DNA of 64,000 nt from Biomphalaria glabrata (GCF_947242115.1 NC_074721.1:6250501-6314500); one strand, 5' to 3'; numbered from the stretch's first letter, positions 10,649-21,464 are shown. Notes: a model not told the origin generated them from the sequence alone. Program-made: numbers and translations.

Positions 10649-11456
10649 GACAGGGATTTTCTTTTTCAGTTTAATTTTTCTTCTTTTGTTGCTTGGTGCA
10701 AGTTTCCAGCCTACTTGTCGTTTTAAACTAAGCTCTAAGCACCCATTAGAGCAGGCAGGCTGTGGCGGATCAGCACCTAACTGATGGGGGCTGTCCAGGT
10801 TGAGGCGGGCGGTAGCTGATCAGTGAGGCGCGAAGACCTCTCCCACCGTCAGAGACAACCCGTGGCGTCTATACATTACGCCAATTAAGTTGGACTTATA
10901 ACCCGTAACTGTTGTCTCCCGTGTTGTTTTAGCCGCTTTGCAGCAGCACCAGAGTTTCCTCTCCGGGGCGCATTCCTGGGCCTTGGATAAAGGGGTCATG
11001 GGTGGCCCATGCGTCATGATCCCTCTCTCGACCTTGCTGATGTGATCCAAAGGAACGCATCGCATTACATTTGGCACCAACTCAGTTGCAGAAGCTGCCG
11101 GAGGGAATTTCATAGCTGATACTCCCAACGCCTAAGGGGCTTCACTCCTGATTTCTCCTCGAGGTTGTCTCCTGAAGCCTCAGTACCGCAAGGCAGCGGG
11201 GGTTTGAAGTCAGAGTACCCCTCTCCTAGATGAACTGCCTTACTAGGCTGACGAGCTCCATCTGCCCGAAGCTCCCGGTTTTGTGGCGCCAGGTATCCGC
11301 CTTCACCCCTTCACCTGTTAGTAAGAGCAGTTTCGCCGGGCTTAATATCTAAGCCACACGAGCAGGCCAGGTGCTGGACTTAGTTGTCAGAGGCTATTTG
11401 AGACGCATGCCATTAGGAGTACTTTATAGACAATGGGAGCTTAACCCCATTGACAC
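10649..11456 (-). other. RTE-1 5' leader
   Basis: Untranslated leader upstream of the RTE-1 ORF. Its outer ~480 bases are the part carried by the SINE-C elements, implying that this region holds the promoter or another feature needed for mobilisation. That is inference from recurrence. Confidence 0.7.
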
Positions 11457-11507
11457 CTCGCCTGGTACTAGAATCTATATGATTTATGTAGCAAGACCTT
11501 GTATCAG

Positions 11508-11632
11508 AACTTGCAATCTATGGGGCAAATGATGTAAGGGTCATCCATTTCTGTGGATTAACGAGGGTACCGTGTAGAAAGCACAACGACCTACCGCCTT
11601 AACTACTCCAACTGTCAGGGTTGTGTTAAGGC
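11508..11632 (-). mobile_element. SINE-B body fragment
   Basis: Matches the tail half of SINE-B and shares private variants (GGGTCATCCATT) with the copy at 21465-21610, so it may descend from the same insertion through the segmental duplication. A second SINE-B-like piece, followed by shared unique sequence, lies at about 13680-13810 (unit B 21570-21700). Confidence 0.55.
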
Positions 11633-12539
11633 CTTAGCTCGTTTACCAGGGCCCCTGACATTCAACAGGCACCTTCGTGCTTACAAATAAATAAGTAATT
11701 AACTGTTGACAATGTAATTTCTTAATGATATGAATATAAGTTATGATGACAACTAATGGAGTAATGACATTGCATTTGAAACATTCTGTGGATATATTAA
11801 TTAAACAGTAATTCTACACCTTGCTGTCAGACAACGTGACACATAAGTGCTCGCAATCACAACAAAACACTGATGAATCTAGTATTTAGTGTAGAACTCC
11901 ACTCCCATACTAACTCCCTGAAGAGACATAAATAAAGACAAACTAAAAGAACCAGTCTAGTATACAATTGCATTGAAAATAACTGCGAAATGCAGTCATG
12001 CCTTAGATCAGTGATTCCCAAAGTGGTCTATATAGACCCCTAGGGGTCTACGAAGACTTCCAAGGGGTCTACGAAAGGGAAAACAAAAATTGGGGGTCTA
12101 TGAGATGTCCACGGGGGTCTACGATAATAGATTTCTTTTAAACTGATCGTGACTTTAACTTAACATCAAGTTAATGTAATTCTTTCATACACCAATAAAT
12201 GATTTGTACCTTTAAATATTTATCCTGCTATTCAAACGAAACATTGTTGTATCTAATTTAAATATTTATTTAAATAGCTAAAACATGTAACTAATGTTTA
12301 ATAAAAGAATGTAGACTGTACAGAGTTGATTATTTAAAATTGAGATTTATTCTTTCCTTGTCAAACATGCGGTTGCCTAAGTGATTTTTTAAAGATGATA
12401 TGTAACCAATTACGCTGGAGGATCATTTGAGACAATGTCACCCTGACAATAAAGAAAAAGATTTGAAAATCTTTCGAACACTCAAAGATAAAGTTCAGAA
12501 TAGACCTTCAAAATCTCTCTTCCTCATCATATAGAGAAG

Positions 12540-12780
12540 ATGGTGGTTTTTAAGAGTCTTACAATATCTCTTTACTTATACAAAAATACGGAAAACACTA
12601 TAGGTAAAACATTGATTTTACCAGCCGTTGTAGTTTTAAAAACTGTTTTACACAAACCTACTTCTGATATTATTAAACGAATTTCTTTAAGCAACAATAC
12701 AGTTCAATGTTGTATCTGTGGCATAAGTTATAAAATTAAAAGCTTCTTTGTAATTCTTTGCAAACGACATATATACAATT
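12540..12780 (+). pseudogene. hAT transposase relic
   Basis: The plus frame reads GKTLILPAVVVLKTVLHKPT and DIIKRISLSNNTVQ, which resembles the segment before the catalytic core of ZBED5/SCAND3-like hAT transposases (…ISLSNNTVQRRI…). The frame then runs into the nested SINE-C and has no catalytic region or dimerisation domain. The apparent 118-codon ORF to 12896 therefore ends in SINE sequence. Confidence 0.6.
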
Positions 12781-13069
12781 TGGGGTCAGCATCGTCGCAG
12801 GCTCTGACAAGGTGTAGCGCTGTGTGCTGCAAACTGCCTAAGGGTCGCCTGCTCCTTATTTTTAACCCACGAGACCTTTCCCATGTTTGGGTGTAGCTGC
12901 AAAGCAGTACAGTTTGAATTCTGTTTTCCTTCTGCTAGGTGGGCTGCAAGCCAATTCTAATGAGCCCTTCCTACCGAAAGCTTACTGGTTTAGGTACTCA
13001 TTAGGTACTCACCTTCACCCCTGTTAGTAAAAACAGTTCTAAGTACCCAATATTTGAGCCACACGTGAA
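12781..13069 (-). mobile_element. SINE-C copy nested in the hAT element
   Basis: Reverse-orientation match to the elements at 39030 and 53014, for example GTGTGCTGCAAACTGCCT and TTTCCCATGTTTGGGTGTAG. It lacks the outermost 5' part. It inserted after the hAT element did. Confidence 0.7.
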
Positions 13070-14017
13070 AGATCAAGACATATACGAGAAACTGCTCTTT
13101 GCGAAAACTTTTACAATCATACATAAGACTAATTAATTAATTGATTGATTAATATTTAATGTTTGAAGACTACTTCATAGAACAACAAATTCCTATATGA
13201 AAAATGTATCCGTAGCAATGGATAATAGATGTACAAAAAACAAAACAAAACATTTCCAGTGTGTTAGGTGATTCCAGTAATAAATATAAATTGTTATTTT
13301 AATTAGTTTAAATTTGAATTTTATCAATAAAAAAATAGATCTCTATAACTTCATGTGTAGCTTTAAATTACTTTTGCACTTTTTAACTCATTACAGTTAG
13401 AAATTTGTTTTAAAAATTATTTGATGAATTTGCAAAAGTTAAGTAGGGGGTCTACCGAAAACCAGAAAACATGGCAAGGGGTCTACGAGACAAAAAAGTT
13501 TGGGAACCACTGCCTTAGATAGTCAGCCTAAATAGGGGAATACAGAAGAATCTAAAAGAAAACGTTTCACCAGCATAATAACAAAAATAATCCGTCAGCT
13601 ACAAGCTAAAAAGAAAGTGCGTTCAAAAATTGTGCCCTTAATACACACTGGTGCTAGAATGCCATAACCTACGAACCGACACCAACTAATGTCAGGTACT
13701 CAATAGAGCTGGTTAGTCATAAGAGCGCCATAAAAACCCGAAATTTATTTTTGTTTTGTAAGGATAACTAACTCTGTAGAAAGTAAAATTTGCGTTCTCC
13801 TTATTAGTGTTGAAATGAACATAGTGTATCTTTTAATGTATTGAAGAATTAACTTAATTCATATAGCAAAGCGTGAAATTAAATTTCATATTATAAGGAA
13901 AAGTATGAATCTAAATTATACAATTATATACATATTTTGTACTTTGAGCCTGCAATGAGTGTGAGCTCATTAAGATACAGCTGCGTCCCGCAGAATAATT
14001 AATCTTACTCTCTAATT

Positions 14018-14110
14018 CAGCGTTTCCAAAACTGTGTTCCGCGAAACCCTAGTTTTCTTCGATGATTAGTAGGCCTACTAGAGGTTAATAGTGTATTAGC
14101 CTATTCTGTT
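14018..14110 (+). mobile_element. Single hAT-like terminus
   Basis: CAGCGTTTCCAAAACTGTG followed by TTCCGCGAAACCC is a common hAT end. No matching right end was found nearby. Confidence 0.4.
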
Positions 14111-14194
14111 CGCATGGGAAACCTGTTAAGTTGTGCAGGCTCATTTTTTTAATTTTCTTACTACGTCTACTCCAATATATTAATCGAAATTGTT

Positions 14195-14675
14195 GGGAAG
14201 AAGTAGGTATCTTGGAGCAGTGGTGTCATAGAGAGGGGGGGGGGGCGAGGGTGCGGTCCAGACCGGTCGACACCATTTTGGGTGTGACAACAAGGTTTGG
14301 AAAAATTATAACTTGACAAAAGCAGACACATTAAAAAAGATAATAATAAAATCTCGAGAAATATCTTGGAGCAGTGGCGTCACTATTAGAAGGGATGTGA
14401 GAGGTGCGGTCCGCACCAGTCAACACCATTTTGGAAGTGATAATCAAGTTTGAAAAAACTATAAATTGGCAAAAGCAGACACATTGAAAAAGATAATAAT
14501 AAAATTTCGAGATATATCTTGGAGCAGTGGCGTTACTATGGGGTGGGGTGTGACAGGTGCGGTCCGCACCAGTCGACACCATTTTGGGGTGACAACCAAG
14601 TTGGAAAATATATAACTTGGTAAAATGCAGAAACATGAAAAAATATAATAATACAATCTCTAGATATATGCCCAA
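14195..14675. repeat. 157-bp tandem repeat, three units
   Basis: Units begin near 14203, 14362 and 14517 at ATCTTGGAGCAGTGG. Each contains a GGTGCGGTCCGCACC-type palindrome and GACACCATTTTGG. The CAGTGGCGTCACT core resembles a DNA-transposon terminus, so the array may derive from a small element. Frames at 14331-14675 are artefacts of the repeat. 14676-15054 holds nothing I can assign. Confidence 0.85.
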
Positions 14676-15054
14676 ATATGCCTTGACACATCTAGATGGT
14701 AGTTTAAGTGTAAAAAATACAGCACTACGTTATACCATTTGAAGTATAACAAAAGAAACCTGTTATAATTTTAATTAAGTATTATTATAAAATTTGCAAT
14801 AATAATTGAATAAATGTAATTAACATTAGAATTTTACATTTGAGTAAAAATTAATAAAAGTAGGTTATCATCTCACACTGCATCAGTGGATTCCTAGATG
14901 TCCAGATTAAGAATAGAAGAACTAATGAATCATACATATTGGCATGAATTTTTATAAAGCATAAGATTAACCTAAGCCCAATCTGGTACTTATATAGAAC
15001 ACATTATTTCACTCATTTCTTATTCCCTAATCGCGTTGAACCTTTACATTTTTA

Positions 15055-15345
15055 GAGGCCCCCGAAAGGGGAAAAGACGCTATTAGTTTTGTGTGAAATG
15101 TCTGTAAGTCTGTCTGTCCTTCCCGTTTAGATCTCGTAAACTAGAAAAGATAGTGAAAAACCGACATCACAATATTTTAGACTTTGTACTTTGTACCATT
15201 CAAAGTTCTGATGCAACGGCTACTTTTTTTTTTTTTTTGAAAGCAAAAAAATCTATTTTTAAAATCACTTATGCAACCAGTTTTTTAAAGAGAATGCTAT
15301 TTAGGATGCATTATAAGTTAGACCTAAATAACCAATTAGTTAATT
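15055..15345 (+). repeat. Repeat E copy (unclassified interspersed repeat)
   Basis: Shares AAACTAGAAAAGATAGTGAA and CAAAGTTCTGATGCAA with 42600-42860 and, more weakly, 50840-51010. No coding capacity, terminal repeats or pol-III boxes are visible. Confidence 0.65.
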
Positions 15346-15349
15346 AAAT

Positions 15350-15760
15350 TACTTAGACCTAGACCCTGCCTCACCGTTCGACGCATTGAACGGCAAGCTG
15401 TCTCTACAAAGATCTGTCACTGGCAATGTTTGAAGCCTTCCTCCCACCAGGTGTCCAGTGTTCTGAGGTACTCCAGAAAAGAATGGCGCCAAATTATACC
15501 AGGACGTTCCTGTTTGCTCTTTCCTCGTATTGGCCTCCATGTCATCGCAACTCTTGGTATACGTAGTTCATTTTGTGGAACATGTCCCGCAAACCTCATG
15601 TCACAACCTCACTATGTTCGACTCCCAGTTCGGCAATGGATTTCATTGTTTGAGGCCCGATCGTTATAACTGACTCCTAAAATCCGTCTTAGCCATTTTT
15701 GTTGAGACACATTTAGTCTTTTTGTGTTTTGTGATGTTGAGTTATTTTTGTGATGAATGG
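15350..15760 (-). mobile_element. LINE-4, reverse-transcriptase C-terminal fragment
   Basis: Minus-strand frames give MRFAGHVPQNELRIPRVAM and TWRPIRGKSKQERPG followed by LEYLRTLDTWWEE, the region after the reverse transcriptase of RTE- or jockey-like LINEs. Two overlapping frames show it is shifted. Downstream are short TGATGGT-type repeats. Confidence 0.65.
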
Positions 15761-16288
15761 TGTGGAATGTTTGTCTAATAGTTTTTGAAGGTCTGGAAAG
15801 GTCTGTAATTGTTCATTGATCTTTTTTTACGTTGTGTTTTAGTGTTTGAGTCGTTTGGATTTGTGTGGGATGGTAGGTAGTGATGTTTGATGGTATTTAA
15901 CGATGTGCGATGGTATGTGATCATTTGTGATGGTGAGCGTCATAATGCAAACCGTTTCATTAAAGATAGAAACTAAAACAGCAAAGAAAAAAAAAGTTTC
16001 TGCACGAAGTGACAATATAATCGAATTACTTTGAAATATCACCTAGTCATGTATTATTCATATATGTCAAATTTGGTTCTGTCATATTATTTGCAAACCG
16101 GGAACGTCAATTATGGATATCACCAGGTTAGCATATATGGGCGGGGTCTTATAGAATAATTGGCATTAGAAAACAAGAGCCATTCACTCATACGAAGGCT
16201 GTCTTTCGAACTCTATATTCTACAGAAGTCCACAACTATTTGTTCGTAGATTGTAGTCTGAATTCTTTGGTGTTCTTTGAGTGTGAGA

Positions 16289-16296
16289 TATATAAA
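16289..16296 (+). promoter_or_regulatory. TATA box of the intact receptor gene
   Basis: TATATAAA lies 66 bases before the start codon, which would place transcription start near 16320 and give a ~40-base leader. The close fit supports a one-exon gene, but no initiator can be proven. Confidence 0.55.
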
Positions 16297-16361
16297 CATT
16301 TAAAGCGAAAACTATTAGAATATTGAACAACCTCATGTTCATTAGATAAGTACATCATATA

Positions 16362-19300
16362 ATGAATATATTATTATACTTTATTATTATTCTGGGACTT
16401 TCTCTAATGTCTAGAGTAGCTGGCTATTCTACTAAAAATATATGTAAGACGGGTGAGCTTGATCTTCTTATAATCCTAAACTGTCAGCGTCCGCCACTCA
16501 AATGGGACATGATAAAAAACATTTTTAAATTACTTAAGCCTGCTGACTCAAAGAATGCAACTAGAAAAGTGACATTGATAGATATGTTAAGTTTAAATAA
16601 CATTTCTTTGAATGATTCAAACATTAACAATGTTTCCAAACTTTGTGAAGTGGAGGATTATGATAACTCAAGTGTAGACGAAAATGTATTAAAACTACAG
16701 GATTACATTTCGAGAAACGATAAATATTCATCTAAATTATTCATTATATACATATCTAAAAATTCTTATGAGATCATTTTTGATTTTGAGATCAAGCTTC
16801 AAAATTTAAAATACATCGAATTTCTGATAATCAGTTTTTTGGATTGGAAAGAATGGCGTAGACCTAGCTATCCTTCTAGCTTTGTAGAAGTTGACAACCA
16901 AGATGATTTACTGTATAACAATGCAATAAGTGTCAGGCTGTGTTTTCGATGCTTAGAAGGCTGGATTTCGATACGCAGTAGAAGAAGTAAAGCTCCATTT
17001 TATTCATGTTATATGTTTGAGGAACAAAGAGAATTAATAAATTGGAAAGAAGCTGCCAACTTCTGTGTAAAAAAAAGTTCTAACATGATAACATTTGAAA
17101 CTAGCTGGGATTTTGAGAAGTTAAAATTAAATTTAAGGGACTTAATTAATACCTATAAAAAAACTAATTTTCAATCAAATGATTCATTGCTATTTTATGT
17201 GGGATTAAATAGTCTAAAAGCTGGATACAATGAAAAATTATTTTGGATAAATAACCAACCAGTGAATTCATTTATGTACTCGAAAGTCACAAATGTGAGT
17301 AACTTACAACAAAAAAGACATGTCAGCTGTTTCGCTTGGAATCAAAATGATGTGATATTGACGATTCAATGTGAGGCTAAATTAACGAAGTTTCTTTTAT
17401 GCGAGCAAAAATTTCAACGTGCAAAGCTGAGAGTGAGCACTAATAAAAAGCAAGTTTATACAGTTCCAAATAAAAATTTTATCCGTATTAATACCGAAAT
17501 TGCTTCCATTTCTTATTTTGGCACAACAAGATATAAATTTCCAAAATTTGTTTGTGATTACTTCGGTTCGTCATACAACTTTGTGTGTGATGGTTTCATA
17601 GATTGCAGAAATGAAGAAGATGAAAAAGTTTGTACCTATTTATTTCAAGACTTAAAGGACTGCATTCAGAGTGAGAAGTTTCTTTGCCGGGAGCCCAACA
17701 TGTATGGATTTAAATGTATTGCAAAAAGCCAAGTGTGTAATATGATTGAAGATTGTCCTGATGGAAGTGATGAGACAAACTGTGATGATTGTATTCTGAC
17801 TCAGTGCTCACCAGATGTTTGTATTCCTGACTATTGGTCGCTGAATTGTTCCACGGCAAACTCTTTAAAAATAAATGAAACTAATGAAGGTATAAGTGAA
17901 ATAAGTACTAACGTTTCTGGGTCTTTATTACAAAACTTGTTAGATGTTATAACTATATGTGATTTCACTTATATTAAAAGCAAGGTAAAAACTAACAGAC
18001 TTGTGAAATATAACCAAGTTTGGTCTCCAAAGTGTCTTTACATCAAAGATAGAAAGGGTTCTCAAATGGGCTGTTCTGATTTGTCTCATTTGTCTAATTG
18101 TAGAACGTTTAAATGTCCTATTGGTTTCTCCAAGTGTTGGAATTCTTATTGTATTCCAGATTTTTATGTAGATGATAATGTCATGGATTGTCCTTATGGG
18201 GAAGATGAAATACGGTATCAGAAAAGACATAGATTTTATTTCAGATGTTATCAAATTGACAAATATATTCATCCCATTTATATATGCGACGGAAAAGCCA
18301 ACTGTCCAAGAGGTGATGACGAACTAAACTGTATAGATCTATGTCCATCTGGTTTTATTTGTATAGATGGAACGGCCACTGTGAATCAAACAGACACTGT
18401 ACTTAATTATACTTTTTTTGCACCAAACTTAACATATCTCAATATTTCTGGCATTGATGTGTTTCAAAATGATAATTTTATAAACATCTTTAGTTTAAAA
18501 AAACTTTTGGTCTTGATAGCTTCAAGATGTCATATTAACGATAATACTAAAAGTAATGCTCAAAATAGTTTAGTTTATCATTTAGATATCAGCTACAATG
18601 ATCTCTCAAGGCTTACATTTCACGATTTTATTTCTCAATTTTCCAATCTTTATTTTTTAAATGTTTCGCACAATGACCATCTTAGTGTCATACCAAACTA
18701 CTATTTTCTACGGTTTCAAAATCTTATCTCAGTGGATCTTTCATTCACAAGAATTAAGAGAATAAGTTTGAATTTTAATGACAAAATAAGATTTCTTAAT
18801 CTTTCAGTTACAAACTTACAGAATGTCGTTTTTTCGCAATATGCCGAATACCAAATAGTTGACTTAAGAAATACTCTGCTTTCTGACTTCATCAAAGAAA
18901 AGTTTTTTAACAACATTACCGTAACGGGTAAAGTGTTAGCAGACTACAAACTTTGTTGTTCATATTTCAGAGGAGAAAAACTTCCAGCACATCAATGTGA
19001 AGCAGAAGAACAACCTTTATCAACTTGTGAGGATCTTATCGGACATTCTTTAAAACGAGTCTTGCTCTGGATTGTTGCGTTTTGTGCAGTGTTTGGAAAT
19101 ATGATGGCATTGGGCTACCGTATTTTATTTGAACGGGCAACACTTCATCTGACATATGTATTATTTGTTACATGTCTTGGTGTTTCTGATCTTATAATGG
19201 GCGTGTACCTTGTTATTATTGCCTCTGTAGATGTAGTTTATAGAGATGTTTATATTGTACATGAAATGTCTTGGAAACAAAGTACATTGTGTCAGATAGC

Positions 19301-19955
19301 CGGAACTTTGGCAACATTGTCCAGTGAAACCTCCACTTTTTTCATTCTGTTTATAACACTTGAAAGATTTCTGACCATCAGATTTCCTTTTGGTGAGCAC
19401 AAAATCTCCAAATCGGGTAAATATGTTTTAATATCTTTAGCTTGGTGTTTTGGATTGTTCCTGTCAGTGGTTCCAATCTTATTCCGAGATATGTCTCTAT
19501 ATTCAAATAATGGAATGTGTCTCGGATTTCCTTTAAGAAAGTCCAGTGGTACTGCCTGGATATATTCAGTGACCGTTTTTCTTTTCTTTAACTCTATTTT
19601 ATTCGTTGTTATCGCCATTGGTCAGTTTTTAATTTTCATAACAATATCTCAACACAGTTCTAAGTTTAAATCCGAAAGTCAGGCTTTAGCTAGACGAGCT
19701 GATAACATAACAGTGGCTCTCAAACTGTCAGTAGTGGTGCTGTCAAATTTTATCTGTTGGTTTCCGGTTTGTGTCCTAGCAATAAGGACAGTTTTCAGTG
19801 ACTATGAGGTCACCCTTGAGACTTACGCCTGGATAATAGTTTTAGTTCTTCCTTTCAACTCAGCCTTAAACCCAGTTTTGTATACTTTACCACGTATTTC
19901 TAAATCTTGGATGGACTTTAAACGTAGACAGTCTACGCGAGTATCCAAATCTTAA
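16362..19955 (+). CDS. GRL101-like receptor: lectin-like, LDLa, leucine-rich repeat, seven-helix
   Basis: 1197 codons in one exon. Residues 1-21 are a signal peptide (MNILLYFIIILGLSLMSRVAG). About 205-350 is a C-type lectin-like domain (SCYMFEEQ, FYVGLNS, LFWINNQP, FLLCEQKF) without a clear calcium/sugar motif. LDLa modules lie at about 393-425, 433-474, 583-617 and 624-658 (CDGFIDC, CPDGSDE, CDGKANCPRGDDE). Leucine-rich repeats span about 685-850 (HLDISYNDLSRL, FLNVSHN), then a Cys hinge (KLCCSYF). Seven helices span about 895-1175, with LERFLTIRF in place of DRY and NPVLYTL in helix 7, as in the glycoprotein-hormone/LGR receptor group. Lymnaea GRL101 joins LDLa and leucine-rich repeats to such helices; the lectin-like head is an addition to that plan. 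It should sit in the plasma membrane and couple to G proteins; the ligand is unknown. The start is the first ATG, close after a TATA box. Confidence 0.95.
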   Translation: MNILLYFIIILGLSLMSRVAGYSTKNICKTGELDLLIILNCQRPPLKWDMIKNIFKLLKPADSKNATRKVTLIDMLSLNNISLNDSNINNVSKLCEVEDYDNSSVDENVLKLQDYISRNDKYSSKLFIIYISKNSYEIIFDFEIKLQNLKYIEFLIISFLDWKEWRRPSYPSSFVEVDNQDDLLYNNAISVRLCFRCLEGWISIRSRRSKAPFYSCYMFEEQRELINWKEAANFCVKKSSNMITFETSWDFEKLKLNLRDLINTYKKTNFQSNDSLLFYVGLNSLKAGYNEKLFWINNQPVNSFMYSKVTNVSNLQQKRHVSCFAWNQNDVILTIQCEAKLTKFLLCEQKFQRAKLRVSTNKKQVYTVPNKNFIRINTEIASISYFGTTRYKFPKFVCDYFGSSYNFVCDGFIDCRNEEDEKVCTYLFQDLKDCIQSEKFLCREPNMYGFKCIAKSQVCNMIEDCPDGSDETNCDDCILTQCSPDVCIPDYWSLNCSTANSLKINETNEGISEISTNVSGSLLQNLLDVITICDFTYIKSKVKTNRLVKYNQVWSPKCLYIKDRKGSQMGCSDLSHLSNCRTFKCPIGFSKCWNSYCIPDFYVDDNVMDCPYGEDEIRYQKRHRFYFRCYQIDKYIHPIYICDGKANCPRGDDELNCIDLCPSGFICIDGTATVNQTDTVLNYTFFAPNLTYLNISGIDVFQNDNFINIFSLKKLLVLIASRCHINDNTKSNAQNSLVYHLDISYNDLSRLTFHDFISQFSNLYFLNVSHNDHLSVIPNYYFLRFQNLISVDLSFTRIKRISLNFNDKIRFLNLSVTNLQNVVFSQYAEYQIVDLRNTLLSDFIKEKFFNNITVTGKVLADYKLCCSYFRGEKLPAHQCEAEEQPLSTCEDLIGHSLKRVLLWIVAFCAVFGNMMALGYRILFERATLHLTYVLFVTCLGVSDLIMGVYLVIIASVDVVYRDVYIVHEMSWKQSTLCQIAGTLATLSSETSTFFILFITLERFLTIRFPFGEHKISKSGKYVLISLAWCFGLFLSVVPILFRDMSLYSNNGMCLGFPLRKSSGTAWIYSVTVFLFFNSILFVVIAIGQFLIFITISQHSSKFKSESQALARRADNITVALKLSVVVLSNFICWFPVCVLAIRTVFSDYEVTLETYAWIIVLVLPFNSALNPVLYTLPRISKSWMDFKRRQSTRVSKS

Positions 19956-19998
19956 AACTTGTAACATCAGGTTAATGCATTAAACCAAAATCAATAGT

Positions 19999-20004
19999 AA
20001 TAAA
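19999..20004 (+). terminator. Polyadenylation signal of the intact receptor gene
   Basis: AATAAA lies 43 bases after the stop codon, in sequence shared with the truncated copy. Confidence 0.65.
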
Positions 20005-20696
20005 CAATGATTAAGCTGTATTTTTTAATTACATATTTACTTCGTTTCTATCATTATGTCTGCTTCCTCTTTACCACAGCCTGCGTTGATTACCCATCAC
20101 TCTGTATCAGTATGTAAAAAAAAAAAATCTGGATTATGGGTACGACGGGGCGTACATTGTGCCTATGTGCCGAAATCCGCCCCCCCCCCCCCCGAAAAAC
20201 ATATAATTAAAAAAAAAATGTAAAAAACATATTTTATACATCTATATTTATTTTAATATCTTTTTAAAACCATCCAAAAATGTGTCTTTGCGCATTCCAT
20301 TTTTAACATTTTTAATACGATTGAAAACAAATATTCTTTAAAACTGCATGTATTTATTAAAATGTTTCTTCTGTATCAATTTTCTTTCTAGACGTCTTTG
20401 AGGTAAAAATAAAAAAATAAATAAAGACATTGTATTCCTTTTGTTTTATTTTTGTAAGACTTTGTTTGAAATGTAGATGCCTCTTGAGGGAAGAAATTTA
20501 TGACTGTAGATACCCATCAGACTTTTAAAAGAAATAATTTTATATCAGTATACATAGTGTGTAGCTATTTTATTGTGGGATATTTTACGTAAAAAAAAAA
20601 TGGTCAGTGTACGTTTTTCATTATAGACGTATATTTAAATAACTACAATTAAAATGTTATCCTCGATTATTTTAAAAAGATTTACAATTTATTATT

Positions 20697-20935
20697 ATAG
20701 CTTTTTTATATAGCGCTACTTTCATGCTTATAGCATGCTCTGAGCGCTTTTCCGTCCAATCTCATTTGTGGACCAGTTGGGGGGAGGGGGTATCTAGGAG
20801 TTGGTTTTCCGTGCTGCCTTTAGGCGCTCAGTAAACCCAACTCTGCCCGAGTCGGGTGTCGACTTCTAGGTAGCCAAGCCAAGCCATGTTCAAGCGCACT
20901 TGGCCTCTGGACCACGCTTCTCACCATCATTATTC
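20697..20935 (-). mobile_element. SINE-D copy
   Basis: Minus-strand tRNA-like head (GGTCCAGAGGCCAAGTGCGC, then a box B region within the CGAGTCGGGTGTCGACTTC segment), family body, and an AGCGCTATATAAAAAAGCTA end followed by a short AT tail. Inserted after the receptor duplication. Confidence 0.85.
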
Positions 20936-21464
20936 TATTCTAAATTGTTCTTTATATATGTATTGGCTCATAAATATATAGAAACGTTTTTCGAGAAAAA
21001 AAAAACGTGGATGTAAACGAGAAAAACAAAATCTGGGCGTATTGACACATTTGGGAAAACTCGAGGTCGAGCGTTAGAAAGGTTTAAATATGGGTCATAT
21101 TTGTATAAAACGAAATTAAAAAAATTTGGTTTTAAATTTTTAAATTTGGTGGAAACTTCTGGACGTGAAAAAAAAACAACCTTCTAGGGGATGACACATA
21201 TCTTGAAAATGGTTCTAAAGATTTTACTACAAAGCTGACAGTTGATGTAGATCGCTGGCTAAAGAATTACTAGATCATTGGTAACACTAGAAAAACTCTG
21301 GTTTGACCATTATGTTTTAGAGAGTAAATAAAAACCACAAAACATTAAATTTGTCTGGAGAACGAAAATGTATTTATCTTGAACGAAATATACCTACTGT
21401 TATGACACAATAGAAGGACGCGTAGAAGTTTTGTAGGTAGTAAAGCACTCCTTTAAGACTTTGC

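Larger units (their letters stand above)
7434..11456 (-). mobile_element. RTE-1, full-length non-LTR retrotransposon with target-site duplication
   Basis: A 4.0 kb LINE flanked by an 11-bp direct repeat CTCGCCTGGTA (7423-7433 and 11457-11467). The minus strand carries about 0.8 kb of 5' leader (11456 down to 10649), one long ORF and a 47-base 3' end closing with GGAGCCATATA. The single ORF with N-terminal apurinic-type endonuclease, reverse transcriptase, no RNase H and a short simple 3' tail fits the RTE group; the exact clade cannot be fixed by eye. Intact ORF plus perfect target duplication point to a young copy. The leader and tail recur as short derivatives at 12781, 39030, 39756, 44750 and 53014. 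Confidence 0.9.
12009..13512. mobile_element. hAT DNA transposon, decayed, with 8-bp target duplication
   Basis: Terminal inverted repeats CAGTGATTCCCAAA (left) and CAGTGGTTCCCAAA (right, reverse-complemented) are flanked by CCTTAGAT at 12001-12008 and 13513-13520, the 8-bp duplication expected of hAT elements. Repeated GGGGTCTAC motifs lie inside both ends. The 1.5 kb interior holds a transposase relic (from 12540) and a nested SINE-C (12781-13069). It cannot move by itself. Confidence 0.9.
16660..21400 (+). repeat. Segmental duplication, unit B
   Basis: Counterpart of unit A (1860-7000). It carries the intact receptor and matching 3' flank. Insertions unique to B are the C-rich segment near 20100-20215 and SINE-D at 20697-20935, where unit A shows the unfilled site near 6000. 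Weak extension of the match to about 21700 is likely. Confidence 0.8.

Noticed and set aside
12540-12896. Complete 118-residue gene
   Set aside because: It begins in hAT transposase relic sequence and ends in a nested SINE-C.
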